Below, one piece after another: positions 21,455 through 33,040 of a DNA stretch of 64,000 nt. The position numbers and the translations under genes were made by a program. Origin of the DNA: Ceratopteris richardii (taxonomy: Eukaryota; Streptophyta; Polypodiopsida; Polypodiales; Pteridaceae); the NCBI GenBank assembly GCA_020310875.1, contig CM035422.1, positions 52,868,394 to 52,932,393 on the forward strand, given 5' to 3'. Below the pieces are notes generated by a model. That model was not told the origin of the DNA and searched no databases. It saw nothing but the letters and a program-made list of their open reading frames with translations. Position 1 is the first letter of the stretch; every line of letters starts with the position of its first letter.

Positions 21455-22336
21455 TGTTAAGTGTTAGATGTTAAACGCTTCGTTCTAATTATCAAAAGTG
21501 TGTTTAACCGACTCTGGGGGGGTTCTTGGGAGTGGAAGGGGTCTGTTAGACAGAGGCCCTGTACTTAGTTCCCAAAAGTAAGAGTATTCTAGCAACTTCA
21601 CAGAACGGGTATCAAGATCAACAACACCGTAACACAGAGAACTTGAGGGTTCAGCACATAGTACTGGAGGTCCAATACTCAACTTAGCAGATCCTTACTG
21701 TACTTAACCTTGCTGCAGGCAGACAGATCCCAACACTACATTAACACAACACATATCTGACTATCAGAATATTAACACAGTTGCTCGGATTTCATCAATT
21801 CTTGAAGAAACAACTTTCAAGGAGTTGTAATACATAGGACGCTAGCACAATCCCACGGAGAGGCATAAACAACTTATTCAGACAACAGTAATGAAACTCA
21901 CAACCTTAACGGGGTTTACTAGGTAAGAAACACATATACGCATAGTACCATTAGTCTATGAGGAAGATTGCTATGGTACTCTGAGTTACTCCAATCGTTA
22001 CACAGTAACGTTCAGACTGATAGCATAGTTATCTCTCAAACACTATGAAGCTTATCAACAGAACCGAGATCAACGATGGACAACAAATGATAGACAAAAC
22101 CTGATACGAACAAGACTTCAAACATAGAGATTATGCAAAAACACTACATCAACATTCGGACAGACAACCAGACGAACAATCTAGCGATAACACAACAATA
22201 GGCCCAAATCCCACACACCCTAGAGCGCTTCTTTTCATTGCTTTATAAAGATTTACAAATATGCACGTAACAACCTTTCGCGCGTGTTTTACAAAGATTT
22301 CTATTACATCTGTCCCACTCTGGCGGCCGACTAACA
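21455..22336 (-). repeat. LTR of a Ty3/gypsy element, single copy in window
   Basis: On the - strand it starts TGTTAGTCGGCCGCC and ends AACACTTAACA directly before the primer-binding site, giving TG...CA ends and a length of about 880 bp. Its left neighbour is the gag start at 21270. Its right neighbour is copia E reverse transcriptase in + orientation, so this gypsy appears to have inserted into, or been joined to, that copia fragment. Confidence 0.7.
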
Positions 22337-22339
22337 CAC

Positions 22340-23430
22340 TCCAACTAAAAGCACCTTATATGTTAAGCGTGCTAATGATGTACTTCTGATCATTGTGGTT
22401 TATGTTGTTGACATGCTGCTCACTGGTCCTCATGAGAGACATATTGCTGATTTTAAGGCTGATTTGCATGCCTCATTTGAGATGTCTCATTTGGGGCATT
22501 TGCATCACTATTTGGGCATTCAATTTATGCAAGTTGATGGTGGAATGGCTTTGTGTCAAACGAAATATATTGACACATTATTGCAACATTTTGGCCTTGA
22601 AGATTGTAAGCCTATTGCCATTCCTATGGAGACAGGTTTATGATTGAGTCTTCATGATGCTAGAGATGCATTTGATGCTGTTCTCTATCAGCAACTAGTT
22701 GGATTCTTGATTTACTTATGCATTACTTGGTCAGATATTCAATTTGCTGTCTCACAGATAAGCAGATTTATGCATTGCCTAGGATTCAAACATTGGTAGG
22801 CAGTTAAGCGCATCTTTCGCTACTTGAGTGGTACTCAGCTACTTAAGTTGTTTTATCCCAAGGGGGGATCACTACCGCCAGATTTTCAGGCTTTTTTTGA
22901 CTCTAATTGGGCTGGTTGCTATGACACTCGTGTGTCCACTAGTGGCTTTTGCTTCATGCTTGGTAGCTCATGTATATCTTGGTTGAGCAAGAAGCAGCCT
23001 ACTGTGGCCACTTCCAGTTGTGAGGCTGAGTATAGGGCAGCTTTCATAGCGATTGTTGAGTGTGTGTGGCTCAGACGCCTTATGGCTGATTTGGGTGTTG
23101 GTCAATCTTCTGCCACCACCATCTTCACTGATAGTCAGAGCGCATTGAAAGTTGTGCGGAACCCTGTGTTCCATGCTCACACTAAGCACATTGAGGTGCA
23201 TTATCACTATGTCAGGGAGAGTTCTCTGCTAGGGAGATCAGCTTGGCATATGTGCCCACGCAGGAGAACATTGCAGACCTTTTCATGAAGGCTCTGCCTA
23301 GGGAGAAGTTTGAAGCTTTCTGCAAAGCTTTGGGCTTACTTCCTTTTGTGGAGTGATTTCCACATAGGTTGTCACTTCCTTATACATGAGTGCCAGCTCC
23401 TTGTTCACCGCATCACTCCCAGGGGGGATT
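22340..23430 (+). pseudogene. Second copia E fragment: reverse transcriptase and RNase H
   Basis: The sequence is near-identical to 9817-10900 in opposite orientation. It begins within the RT at the segment coding LYVKRANDVLLI, keeps a mutated catalytic box (YVVDM instead of YVDDM), and runs through FKADLHASFEM, CKPIAIPMETGL with TGA, and RNase H (DSNWAGCYDTRVSTSGF, CEAEYRAAFIA). The frame shifts near 23215 (VRES) before the end. The changed YVDD box and the stops show it is inactive. It ends in a polypurine tract and a short LTR piece. Confidence 0.88.
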
Positions 23431-23506
23431 TTTTGATATATTTAGGTAGTGATGTGTGTGAACACACTAGGGGGGGGCACTTTTTTCCCTCTTTAGGAGG
23501 TTTTTT
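23431..23506 (+). repeat. Partial 3' LTR of the second copia E copy
   Basis: The first ~76 bp of the E LTR (TGATATATTTAGGTAG onward) follow the polypurine tract AGGGGGGATT. The copy stops at GGAGGTTTTTT, within the same LTR segment where the 5' LTR of the other E copy begins (14670). Confidence 0.8.
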
Positions 23507-26403
23507 GTGTTGCATTTGCTAAGTCTCTATATTCTACCTCTATAGATGACAATGCCACAATTGTTTGCTTCTTTTATGACCATGATATTATCTTTGAACC
23601 TGCAAAGGACAAGTATCCTCAAGTGCTCCTCCTATCATCCTTGGAGCCAGCCTAATCTGCATTAGAATACAACGTTATGTCTAAATCATAGGTGAATGGA
23701 TAAAACAGCCCTTCATTTACAGTACCCTTTAGATACTTTGGGATCCTCTTGGCAGCTTCCATATGAGGCTTTCTTGGTGCATGCATAAATTGGCTTAATG
23801 TACTTACTCCATAAGCATTGTCCACTCTTGTTAGGGTTGCATAGTTGAGACTCCCAACAAGTTTTTGGTAACTTGTAATATCTTCAAGAGGTTCTCCTTC
23901 ATGAGAACTAAATTTATGATTGAGTTCCATGGGTGTACTTGCAATTTTGGTGTTTTCCATCTTGAATTTTTTCAACATATCATGAATATACTTCCTCTGA
24001 GTAATATACACACCAGAATCTGTATACACAAGTTCTAAGCCAAGAAAGTATGTTAACAAACCAAGATCACTGATTTTTAACTCTTCCATCATTTCAGCTT
24101 TAATCTGCTTGATGCCATTAGCATCATTCCTTGTAATGATAATGTCATCCACATAAACACGTAAGTAGATAACTTTTGAGTTGTTCTTCTTTATTAATAA
24201 AGAAGAATCTGCTTTTCTAGCAACAAATCCTTGATCTTGCAAATAAGTAACAAGCTCTAGGAGCTTGCTTTAGCCCATAGAGTGTGTTCCTTAGCTTGCA
24301 TACATAACTTAGTGTGTCCTTATCTTCATACCCTGGTGGTTGATCCATGTACACTTCTTCTGATATCCATCCATTTAGGAATGCATTCTTAACATCTAAT
24401 TGATATAGTTTCCAATTTTTAGAAGTAGCAACACTTACCAAAACCCTAATTCTTGGAATTTTAGCCTCAGGTGAAAAGGTTTCTTCATAATCCACTCCAT
24501 GGGTTTGAGCAAACCCCTTTGCCACTAGCCTTGCTTTGTACCTCTTTATAGAACCATCTGAGTTCTTTTTGACTTTATATATCCATCTGCATCCTATTAC
24601 CTTCATACTTGGCTTCTCGGGAACCAAATCCCAAGTATTGTTTTTCTGAAGTGTTTCAACTTCTTCCTGCATGGCTTCTCTCCATTCCTTCTTTTCATTG
24701 ACTTCTTCAAATGAAGAAGGTTCTTTTGTCATAGAGTCTTTAGTGATGTACAGAATTCTTGATGACTAATGATGTGTCATAGCCATACTTTATTGGTTTT
24801 TTACTCTCCCTTTGAGATCTTCTGAGCGCTTGGTTGGAGGACTCTAGAAGGTCTTCCGATTTCTTGAGTTTGGTCTTGCCTTTTGACTTCCAAACCTTGA
24901 AGTCAATCTACTCTTCATCCTCTAAATTGACATCTTCTAGTACTTGTTGGTCTTCTTGAGTGAGAGTTGGAAAATCACTTTCCAAGTCATAAGGTAAATT
25001 GATCTTCCTGCAATCATCTTCAAACCATGAATTATTTTCATCAAAAACTACATCCCTACTAACTATAAACCCTTTGTTAGTGGGATTGCCTAACCTATAT
25101 CCCTTCTGGTTTTGGTCATAGCCAATGAATGTACACTTTTCAACTTTTGGATCAAGCTTCCCTCTAATCTATGAAGGAATATGTGTATAAGCAATGCACC
25201 CAAAGATTTTACAATGGTCCAATGAGGGTCTTCTTCCATTCCATGCCTCATAGGGTGTCATTCCATCCAAGGATTTGGATTGGAGCCTATTAACTAAGTA
25301 TGTGGCTGTGGAAACTGCCTCTGCCCATAGGTAATTGGGTAGTTTCTTCTCATTCAACATTGATCTTGTAGCCTCTACAATTTGTTCCTCGTCTCTGCCA
25401 CTCCATTTAATTGAGGAGTATATCTTGTTGTGACCTCTCTCTTTATACCTCTATCCTATAAGAATGAATCAAACTCATGTGAAAAGTACTCATCACCTCC
25501 ATCAAATCTGATCCTCTTCAAGCTTCTACCTGTTTGGTTCTCAACCAATGCCAAATAATTTTTGAAACATGTAAATACTTCATACTTATGCTTCATGTAG
25601 TAAAGAATTGTCCATCTACTATAATCATCTATAAATGAAACATAGTACCTTGAACCTGAGATTGATGGCTCTTTGCTAGGACCCCACACATCAGTGTGCA
25701 CAAGCTTCAAGTTGTCTTCATACATGTACACCTTTCTATTGAATGGTTTCATGTGGGCTTTTCCAAATTGGCATGCTCCATATCTGTATATCATGTGTTG
25801 CTTGGACACATTTGGAATGCCAAGCACACTATGATCCCTGCATACTTGCTTTAGTGTTCTTTCTCCTATATGACCTAGCCTTTTATGCCATATCTCTAGT
25901 TTAGATAGGTTTTGATCTTTGTAATTGAAAGGTGCAATGTTTCTAGTGTCTTCAATCTCAAATGTAAAGAGTCTACCAGATTTCTCACCTTTTGCAATCC
26001 TTGTGAAGCCTTGTTGAGGGTCTTCCACATATGCTCCATGCCTTGTGAATCTGACATGTAAGCCTTTCTCAACAATCTATCCAATACTAATTAGGTTCTT
26101 TGTTATGGCTGACACATATAAAACCTTACTTGAGAGGTTCATGTTACCATTAGAAGCCTTGACATCTCCAATCTTCTTAACAGAGTTTCTAGTGTCATCA
26201 CCTGTCTGCACGTCATGCTTCCCTTTGGGTTCTTCAAGATCAGATAGCAATGCTACATTTCCAGCCACATGATTGGAACAATCAGAATCAATATATAAAT
26301 ATGATCATCATCTTTACCTTGCTTGGATCTCATGTTCATGATAAGTAGAGAATCCTCTTGGTCTTCCATGTATTTGTTATAATCTCTTCTTCCTCTTAAA
26401 CCT
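23507..26403 (-). pseudogene. Ty1/copia family A relic, interrupted by gypsy element G
   Basis: This is a degenerate relative of the intact element at 47560-54368, on the opposite strand. From 3' to 5' it shows RNase H (SKDDRRST, SKIISWS, TAG replacing the Trp of DADW), reverse transcriptase ([51 protein letters not shown]), integrase (SFIDDYSRWTILYYMKHK, KRIRFDGGDEYFSHEFDSF), protease-side sequence (GNVALLSDLEEPKGKHDV) and the gag tail (GRRDYNKYMED). Several stops and shifts break it. At 26403 it is cut by G; the next gag codons reappear at 56316-56380. Confidence 0.87.
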
Positions 26404-27276
26404 TGTGTACCTAAGCACCAACTAAGGGACTTGTGGCTCCCCCTCAAGTGCATATAGTGGGGATTCACGCTTTATTTATCAATCCGAAGAGTATCAAAAC
26501 CTAGGCGAGTGTATGAAGATGTGCATTCAAATGATGATCAATGCAAACATGCTTCCCAAGAGTGCAAAAAAGGCAAAGACTAATCCAAATAAGCTTCAAC
26601 TGTCAGCTATGGTGTCGCGATACTTGGAGCAATAACCAATAGTAAATAGAGCTTTTCTCTCAACTCCGAACTCGGAATAAAGCGAATAGCATATGTCTTT
26701 CCAAGCTCTCAAGAAGACACATCCAATGGTAGTATTTTCACTCAATTCTGACACTTCTACTTCAAGTTATGAGCAAAATACTGAGTCACGGGAATGACCT
26801 TCCTACACTTCAGCACTTCCTACACTTCACACACACATTAACAACAGCAAATGAACACTTTCATAGATAGACAACACTTCCTAACACTCTTTTCAAGAAA
26901 CACACATGCATACAAGCTCACAAAGAAGAAGATACAGAGAGAAGAAGACACAAATTCGAAATTTTGTGCTCTTCATTCTCACAATGGCCAAAAGTCTTTA
27001 CAAAGAGTCACAAATTGACTTATATACATGTGCCCTAAAAATGGTCCTTTCACACAAGAGACCAGCACTTTATTCACTAAAAGGCTAATTTCCTACTAGT
27101 TTACATGGGTAAGCTACTAATCTTCTGCGGGGATGCATCTAGAGGACTTCTCTAGTGTATTTACATCGAAAAATATATTACAAAATGATTATGATACAAA
27201 AGATAAGGTGTCCAAATCGGAAAACTTTTGGGGCCCTTCTTTTTCTCTGCCTTGTGCTCTTCTTAGCTCTACAACA
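26404..27276 (-). repeat. 3' LTR of gypsy G
   Basis: The LTR is 873 bp. Sense strand begins TGTTGTAGAGCTAAGAAG and ends CTTAGGTACACA. Compared with the other LTR it differs by roughly 5% by eye, and it lacks a ~20-bp segment present in the 5' LTR (near 55457). Confidence 0.9.
27019..27026 (-). promoter_or_regulatory. TATA-like box in gypsy G LTR
   Basis: TATATAAG on the - strand, about 250 bp into the LTR and conserved in the other copy at 56058-56065. It is a plausible pol II promoter element for the element's genomic RNA. Confidence 0.5.
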
Positions 27277-27290
27277 CTCTCCCCCTCTTT
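27277..27290 (-). promoter_or_regulatory. Polypurine tract of gypsy G
   Basis: AAAGAGGGGGAGAG on the - strand sits immediately before the 3' LTR start TGTTG. This is where plus-strand DNA synthesis is primed in LTR retrotransposons. Confidence 0.85.
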
Positions 27291-27795
27291 GTCTCTGTCG
27301 TCCCTTGATAGGCTTTACTTCTTGTCTGTCACTTGTTGTCCGCATGCATCTCTTGGTCAGTTATGCCTGCTTGTTAAACAGGTGTTCAGTTTTGATGGCC
27401 TCTTCTTGATTCTTCTTTTACATCCTCTGGGCTTGATGCATTTGTGTTGCCTATTTTTTTTCTTTTCATCGCCCGCAACCCATGGAGATGGACTACCTGA
27501 TGTTCGTAGTGTAGCTCACCAATAACCTCTTTAATTCCGGGTTGTTGTGTTAAGTTGGGCTGCCACGCATGCCACCAGTGGAAGGTATGAAGGTCTAGTT
27601 CTTCAGCCTTCGATCTGAACCTTCCGAAGATCAAGAGGTTGAAGCACCTTCGTGTGGTTGTGGAACCGCCGGATATCTTCTTGCACTTCTTCATGGATAC
27701 TTCCTGGCCTTGGCCCCTCCTTCCCACCTACGTGCTTTTCCTTGATGTGTTCTGTGCAGAGGTGGATGTTGCACCCCTGCGGGGCTTCTTGCAGA

Positions 27796-27961
27796 GATGT
27801 ATCTTCATATATGATCTTTTTAGTGAAGCTTCTTTCTTTGTCTTCTTCTTTTCTTCTTTTTGCTTGACTCTCCCTCAAGATGTATCTTCAGATATGATCT
27901 TTTTAGTGAAGCTTCTTTCTTTGTCTTCTTCTTTTCTTCTTTTTGCTTGACTCTCCCTCAA
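27796..27961. repeat. 83-bp tandem duplication in the 3' part of gypsy G
   Basis: Two adjacent copies, each starting GATGTATCTTCA and ending GACTCTCCCTCA, differ at one or two bases. The unit is not a multiple of three, so it shifts the frame of the decayed ORF that crosses it on the - strand. Confidence 0.9.
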
Positions 27962-27979
27962 CACTGCCCCCTCCTGAAC

Positions 27980-30483
27980 TTTGTTGTCCCCAACAGGGTT
28001 TGGAAGTCAATGGGAGTATGTTCTGTACACTTTTTGCTCTGTTTCATTAAGCAAATTAGCTTCACGTATCATGAGTTGCTTCCACTGTTCTGCTCTCACA
28101 CCATCATGTGGCGGTTGTCTATGGTCAAGGAAGAAACTTAGCTCATATGCCACTAATCTGGCATTCAAGTTGGATGACATCTTTAAAAAGATTTCTGAAT
28201 CAATTTCAAAGAAACCTGTGAAAAATGCTTCTTCCAATGTTTGCATATATGTGCTCGGTAAAAACGTCAGTCTAGAATAATATGCCATTATTGTTGGTCG
28301 GCTAGGCATATCAGACAAATCAAAAACAAGAATATCTGTTCCCTAATTAATGCCAATGAAATTTAAAAATGTATACACCGCGTGCTTGAACACCTTCAAA
28401 ACTGTAAGGATCATGCTGAGAATTTTATTCGTCATTTTGATAGCTAGATCAGGTACTGTTGCATATAGCCAAAATTCGATGGTTTTTACCATGTAATCTT
28501 CGGTTGGTAGATAGTTATGAGGTGGACTTGGAAGTAGCGGATAATTCAGTCACTGTTTATTGATCATACCATTCTTTTGCATATCCAAAAATTCTCTTGC
28601 TTCTCGGCGATGTGGTGTGGGGAAAAATGAAGGGTTTACCTGTAATAAGTATGGTGCTGCTTGCCAGTGCACCCGCAATGTAGGATTTTTCTCCAAAAAT
28701 TTTCTTCTCCATACAGGCTCTATCGCTTCAAATTCTTCTTGAATATACTTGAATGTGTCATCTTTAAAATGCAATTGTTCGTCTGGATTTTTCTGTGTGG
28801 TCTTCTTTATGTGTTGCCTTGTCTTCTCTTTCAATAATCCGTAAGAATGTTGAAAGGCTTCATTATGGTATCCAAGTCTTTGCCCTTTATTTTTGCTTCC
28901 TTCATTAATTTGATTACTTCATTTTCAAAATTCTCTGTCAACCGGGACACCAATAGTGCCCGTTCCTTCTGACCTATTTTTGCAGTGTATGGCATGGGAT
29001 GATCATCACATGGGTCTACAATCTATTCTTTTATTGGAGAATTATAAATCGGGGGAGATAGAGGATGTACCTCTACCTCGTCAGTAGGATTTTCTTGTAT
29101 TGGCTCTACTGGTATCCCAATTGGTATTTTCTCTTCTGCTTTAGTTTCTAATCGTGCAAGCCGTTCAGTCTTTTCTTTAACTTCTTGCATGGCTGCCCTG
29201 AGTGCTTCTTTGGCCGCAAGTAGCTCATTACCAATTTTTGCCACTTGGTCTACATTTTCGCTGTAACTCTTTACAAGTTTGGCATTCACATTTTGTAGTT
29301 GCGTTTTAAGTTCATTTGTTTCATTGATGTACCTGCTTTCCCATTCTGCTTTTCGGGCTTGCTCTTGTTTCAACTGATCTGCATATTTCTCAACCTGAGC
29401 TCTTAGTTCGTTCTGGTCAATATCTATAGTCTCTTGTTTTTTGATAGGCTGGTCATACAGTAATGCCTTCATCAATTCTTTGTTGGGGCCGCGTAAACTA
29501 TCGTTTTCTTCCATGTATACTTTCAATTGTGTTTCGAGCAGGTTGCTACTAGCTTTCATCCTCTCTTTGTCTGCTTTGCTGGCTTCATGTTGTCTTTGTA
29601 AGTCTGTCAGTTGTGCCTGGAGTTGATGATGCTGCTTCGTCAATGTATCACATTGTGCTTTGACAGCGAGTAACTTCGTTCCTTTGGCTGAAATCTCTTG
29701 TTGGGCCTGGATGAGCTGTGCGGACAACTGTTGACTCATGATTTGAAATTGATTCTTTTCCAGCATGGCTTTGTCGTAATCCGTGTCCATTTCCATCATT
29801 TGTTGTTGCGTGTCCATGGTCGTTTGTATCATTTGCTTAACAACAGGTTTTAACTGAGTAACGTCAACATTCAACCATGTGGTAGGGATGCTAGGTTCGT
29901 CACCTGTGGTAACATCTTTCCCTTGTGCCACATGCAACGTAGTATCATGGGGCTGCCGAATATGGAGTTGTATCCTTGGCTCAGCCTCCTTGTTGTCAAT
30001 CTTACCTTGAGGTGTATCATCAGGCACTTCAATCACAGTTGGCTCCTTATTCTGTTGTAGGCCTACTTCCTGGTGCATCGGTGTTTGTATTTCCTCTTTT
30101 ATAGGTGGCACTGCATCTTTATTTGTGATTGGAAGTTCCTTGATGCTCATCTTGGACGTATCATTCAATTGAATAATGTGCACTCGTTCAATGGATTCTT
30201 CTATGCCCTTTGCTTTTGCCTGTTGGTTGTCCAGTGTAACTTCGACTTGATTGATCTCTGTCCATTCTTCATTGTGCGTTTCGATTCTTATGTCAGTATC
30301 GAATGTGTCTTTTTTGGGGCTAGATTCTTCATTCGAGCTTGAATCTTCTAATCCCAGTTCTTTGTATCTGGCAGTTTGTTCTGGAGTATGTTCTTTATCT
30401 TTTTGTTTCTTTTCCTGGCTTGCCTGTCTGTAATGATGACCTTGGACATTTAAATTTACTTGCCCCCGCATATATGTGTGCAT
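27980..30483 (-). pseudogene. Long coiled-coil ORF in the 3' region of gypsy G, broken downstream
   Basis: I do not recognise a known family. The open part (29023-30483, 486 codons) starts at ATG 30483 with a charged, low-complexity N-terminal half. A long predicted coiled coil covers about residues 230-470 (QQLSAQLIQAQQEISAKG, LRAQVEKYADQLKQEQ, EALRAAMQEVKEKTERL). TAG at 29023, a frameshift near 28860, TGA at 28550, a TAG near 28344 and TGA at 28007 interrupt a continuing frame that includes PVWRRKFLEKNPTLRVHW and DLSDMPSRPTIMAYYSRLTF. The full product could have exceeded 800 residues. Its place after integrase is where Athila-type elements carry env-like or other extra ORFs, but I see no signal peptide or membrane segment. 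A structural or RNA-binding role is only a guess. Confidence 0.65.
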
Positions 30484-30488
30484 CCCTT

Positions 30489-31448
30489 CTAGAGCTGCAG
30501 AGAGATCTCTTTTCGTGATCTCTTTGATTGTGGTGTTTCTTGCGCTTCTTCTTCTCTTAGGCGTTTAGTCCCCCTCATGGGTTTCTTTGAACTGGTTCCC
30601 ACTTCTTCAATAGATATGGCTGTTTTCTTTTTCTTTGGAACAGTCGCTAACTTGGCATATTTTGCTAGCTCTGTTGAGGTTGGCATCAAGCGTAAGCAGT
30701 TCTTCATGTCAAGTGCCTCATAAATGAGTAGGGTCAAGGCCGAACTACCATTCACAAACTTTTTATGACCCCACTTTTTCTTCGCTTCGAATAGGCGATC
30801 TTGAATGTATGGATTCATATTTACTTTATTTCCTACTTGCCTCATAGCATGTGAGAGTAATTGCACAACAATTTTTTGAGGTGTCGTGTATCTATGCATA
30901 CTCGGAAAGCAAAAATGATGGTGCACTAAGCGAACAGAGTCTTCAATATCCGTTCTGTTGATTTCCAAAAAGGTTCTCTTTTTAGGATCATGACACTCAT
31001 CTTTCACATTGGTGAGTCCATCTTGATTCCATCCAAAAGCTCTGTTGATTAGCTCATGAGTGAATTGAATTGTTTTCCATGTACCAACTTTGTCTAGTAC
31101 TCTTGCCTCTAGGACTAATACCTTATTCGATGTGGACTGTAGTGTATTCATCACTTGTGTACATCTCTGGAAATCAGGCAGGTATATTGGAAGTCTCAGG
31201 AATGCATCAATTCCTGCTTGTGTCCAGACATCTGTCATGCAAGGTAATCCTTGTATGATAGTCTTGAAATCTTGGGACATGATAGGAAAGTAGTGATCCC
31301 TATCCATGATCTTGATGGTTGCCATAAAAAGAAGCTCGGACACTGGTTGATCATCAAGGAACCAATGACCTCTTGCCTTCATGATTGATTCCAAGGGAAG
31401 AAGCAAGACCTCTTCCTCTTGCGTAGCCTCAGAATTGGATGATGCCAT
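30489..31448 (-). CDS. Intact 319-aa accessory ORF of gypsy G, function unknown
   Basis: The chosen start is ATG 31448 (MASSNSEATQEEEVLLLPLE), which directly follows TGCAG, so it could be the first codon after a 3' splice site on a subgenomic RNA. No catalytic motif is evident. The middle is a globular, Trp/Phe/His-containing domain (HWFLDDQPVSELLFMATIKI, HELINRAFGWNQDGL, FCFPSMHRYTTPQKIVVQLL). The C-terminus is basic with a likely nuclear-localisation signal (KKPMRGTKRLREEE, SKRSRKEIS). The stop lies five bases before the start of the coiled-coil ORF. It is loosely reminiscent of the plant-transposon-protein domain found in Athila-like elements, but I cannot confirm that. It is the only frame of G with no lesion apart from its ends. 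Confidence 0.65.
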   Translation of the reverse strand: MASSNSEATQEEEVLLLPLESIMKARGHWFLDDQPVSELLFMATIKIMDRDHYFPIMSQDFKTIIQGLPCMTDVWTQAGIDAFLRLPIYLPDFQRCTQVMNTLQSTSNKVLVLEARVLDKVGTWKTIQFTHELINRAFGWNQDGLTNVKDECHDPKKRTFLEINRTDIEDSVRLVHHHFCFPSMHRYTTPQKIVVQLLSHAMRQVGNKVNMNPYIQDRLFEAKKKWGHKKFVNGSSALTLLIYEALDMKNCLRLMPTSTELAKYAKLATVPKKKKTAISIEEVGTSSKKPMRGTKRLREEEAQETPQSKRSRKEISLQL

Positions 31449-31733
31449 CTGCACTCAATTTATACCAGAAATCAGTGGCAAGCTGGTATCAAGAATCATC
31501 TTTCACTTATCCTCATTGAATTTGGCAACTCTCCGAGTGGATTGTGTTGTCCCTTCCCCGTGGGTGTGAGAAAGGTAATACCTGGAATTTTTCATACTTT
31601 CCTATATTTTATGTTTTTGTCTGAAAGAAAAACAGAAAAGTTAGTTCATAGCCGAAGCAGTTATTGAATCTTGAGTTATTCTCTTAGATTATGTACAAGT
31701 GCTCTCCTATTCCCAAGAGGGAAATGTGCATCA

Positions 31734-33009
31734 CTATTCTGAAGTAGAAGAAGAATGTGTCGAATGCTTGGCCTTGTATTGTGGCCCTATTATGCATACT
31801 TTGGATTCTTGTGACTCCACATGTGTGCAACTCGAATTACTTGATTGATGCATACAGATTGTCTTGGCTTTCGGCATCCAAATCTGCTTTAGTCCCTTGG
31901 GATAGTCTGTATCCCTAGCATTCTTGTAGAATGTCGTACTTTTTATGTAGTACTTTTGCTTCGTCTTCTGTTCGAATCTTTGAATGATTTTTGTTGCATG
32001 TCGAGTTTCCTGCTTTGTCTTGCATTGGTTTATCCTCAATCGTTTTGCCTTTCGATCATACTGATTCTCATTGTGCCTTGGCTCGTCCTTTTTGATGATT
32101 GTCACTCGGTCACATGACTTGGGAATCCATATTTGCGTCTCGGCCGGCTGAGCGGCTATCACTTTCTTCGGTATCCATACTTTAGTAACCTTTGGTGTGT
32201 CTGGGCATCCAACATGACTTGTATTTAATTTATTCTGTCGTTCCTTCTGATATTGTGAGTAATTCTTTTGTTGAAGATACACTGTCACTTGATCTTTTCT
32301 GATCCAAGCCTGTCTAGTGTAAGGAACGGGGTATATCCTTATGTGTGCAGATTCGTAATGGTCTTGCTGACTTGTCTCTCTGGTACTCGGTTCCTCACTG
32401 AGGCTGTTTTTGGCTAGAACACTAATCATGTGATTTACTGGATTAGAAGATTGTGTGCAATCAAGATTTCGTTGTGTCCTCACATGAAGTATTAGATGAA
32501 GGGGTTTCCACAGTGTGAGTGAACATACATTCAACATTGTGCTCATTTAAGTGAGTTCTTGGTTCTATACTTTTGGCTTTGATTGGTCGTTCATCTAGCA
32601 TGCTGAACACCTCACGATGTCCTATCTTGGTCGAGATGTATCCTAAGGCCAATTGAATAGTCACTTCATATTCATATATCCAATCTTGACCTAGCACGAG
32701 TTCTTCCGATAAGTCCTGATCTTGACAAACTAAGAATTTTTGTTCCATTGTGTTGTTTCCGAGATGTATAGATAAGGTAATCTCGCCTATACATTTGGTA
32801 AGTTTTCCTCCTATTCCAATCAGCTGTGCCTTAGAGGGCCGTAATTCTTCCTTGAGTTTTTGGGTCAATGAAAATGTGATACAGCTTATAGCAGCTCCTA
32901 TGTCAATGAGAGCATTGACCAAGTGGTACTCTTTTGTTCCAGCACCCAAATTCAAATAGGGTTGCATCAATTGCTGACCTAGGTTTTCAGTGGCTCTAAA
33001 ATTAGCCAT
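31734..33009 (-). pseudogene. Second retropepsin-like domain with basic WIPK-repeat tail, after integrase of gypsy G
   Basis: From 33009 (MANFRATENLGQQ) a 182-codon frame holds an aspartic-protease-like fold: ALIDIGAAISCI where retropepsins have D[TS]GA, a flap-like GIGGKLTKCIGE, and the hydrophobic VLGQDWI near its end. The active-site Thr is Ile (ACA to ATA), so it is probably inactive now. After a frameshift near 32480 the tail continues (31734-32546): strongly basic, with three copies of [VI]W[IM]PK. Upstream, the frame can be followed through YRQGEELVP into a GA-rich spot at 33041 where integrase ends, suggesting that this was once the C-terminus of pol. The normal pol protease is elsewhere (about 37000-37350). 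Confidence 0.7.
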
Positions 33010-33040
33010 TGGGACGAGTTCTTCTCCTTGTCGATATCTC

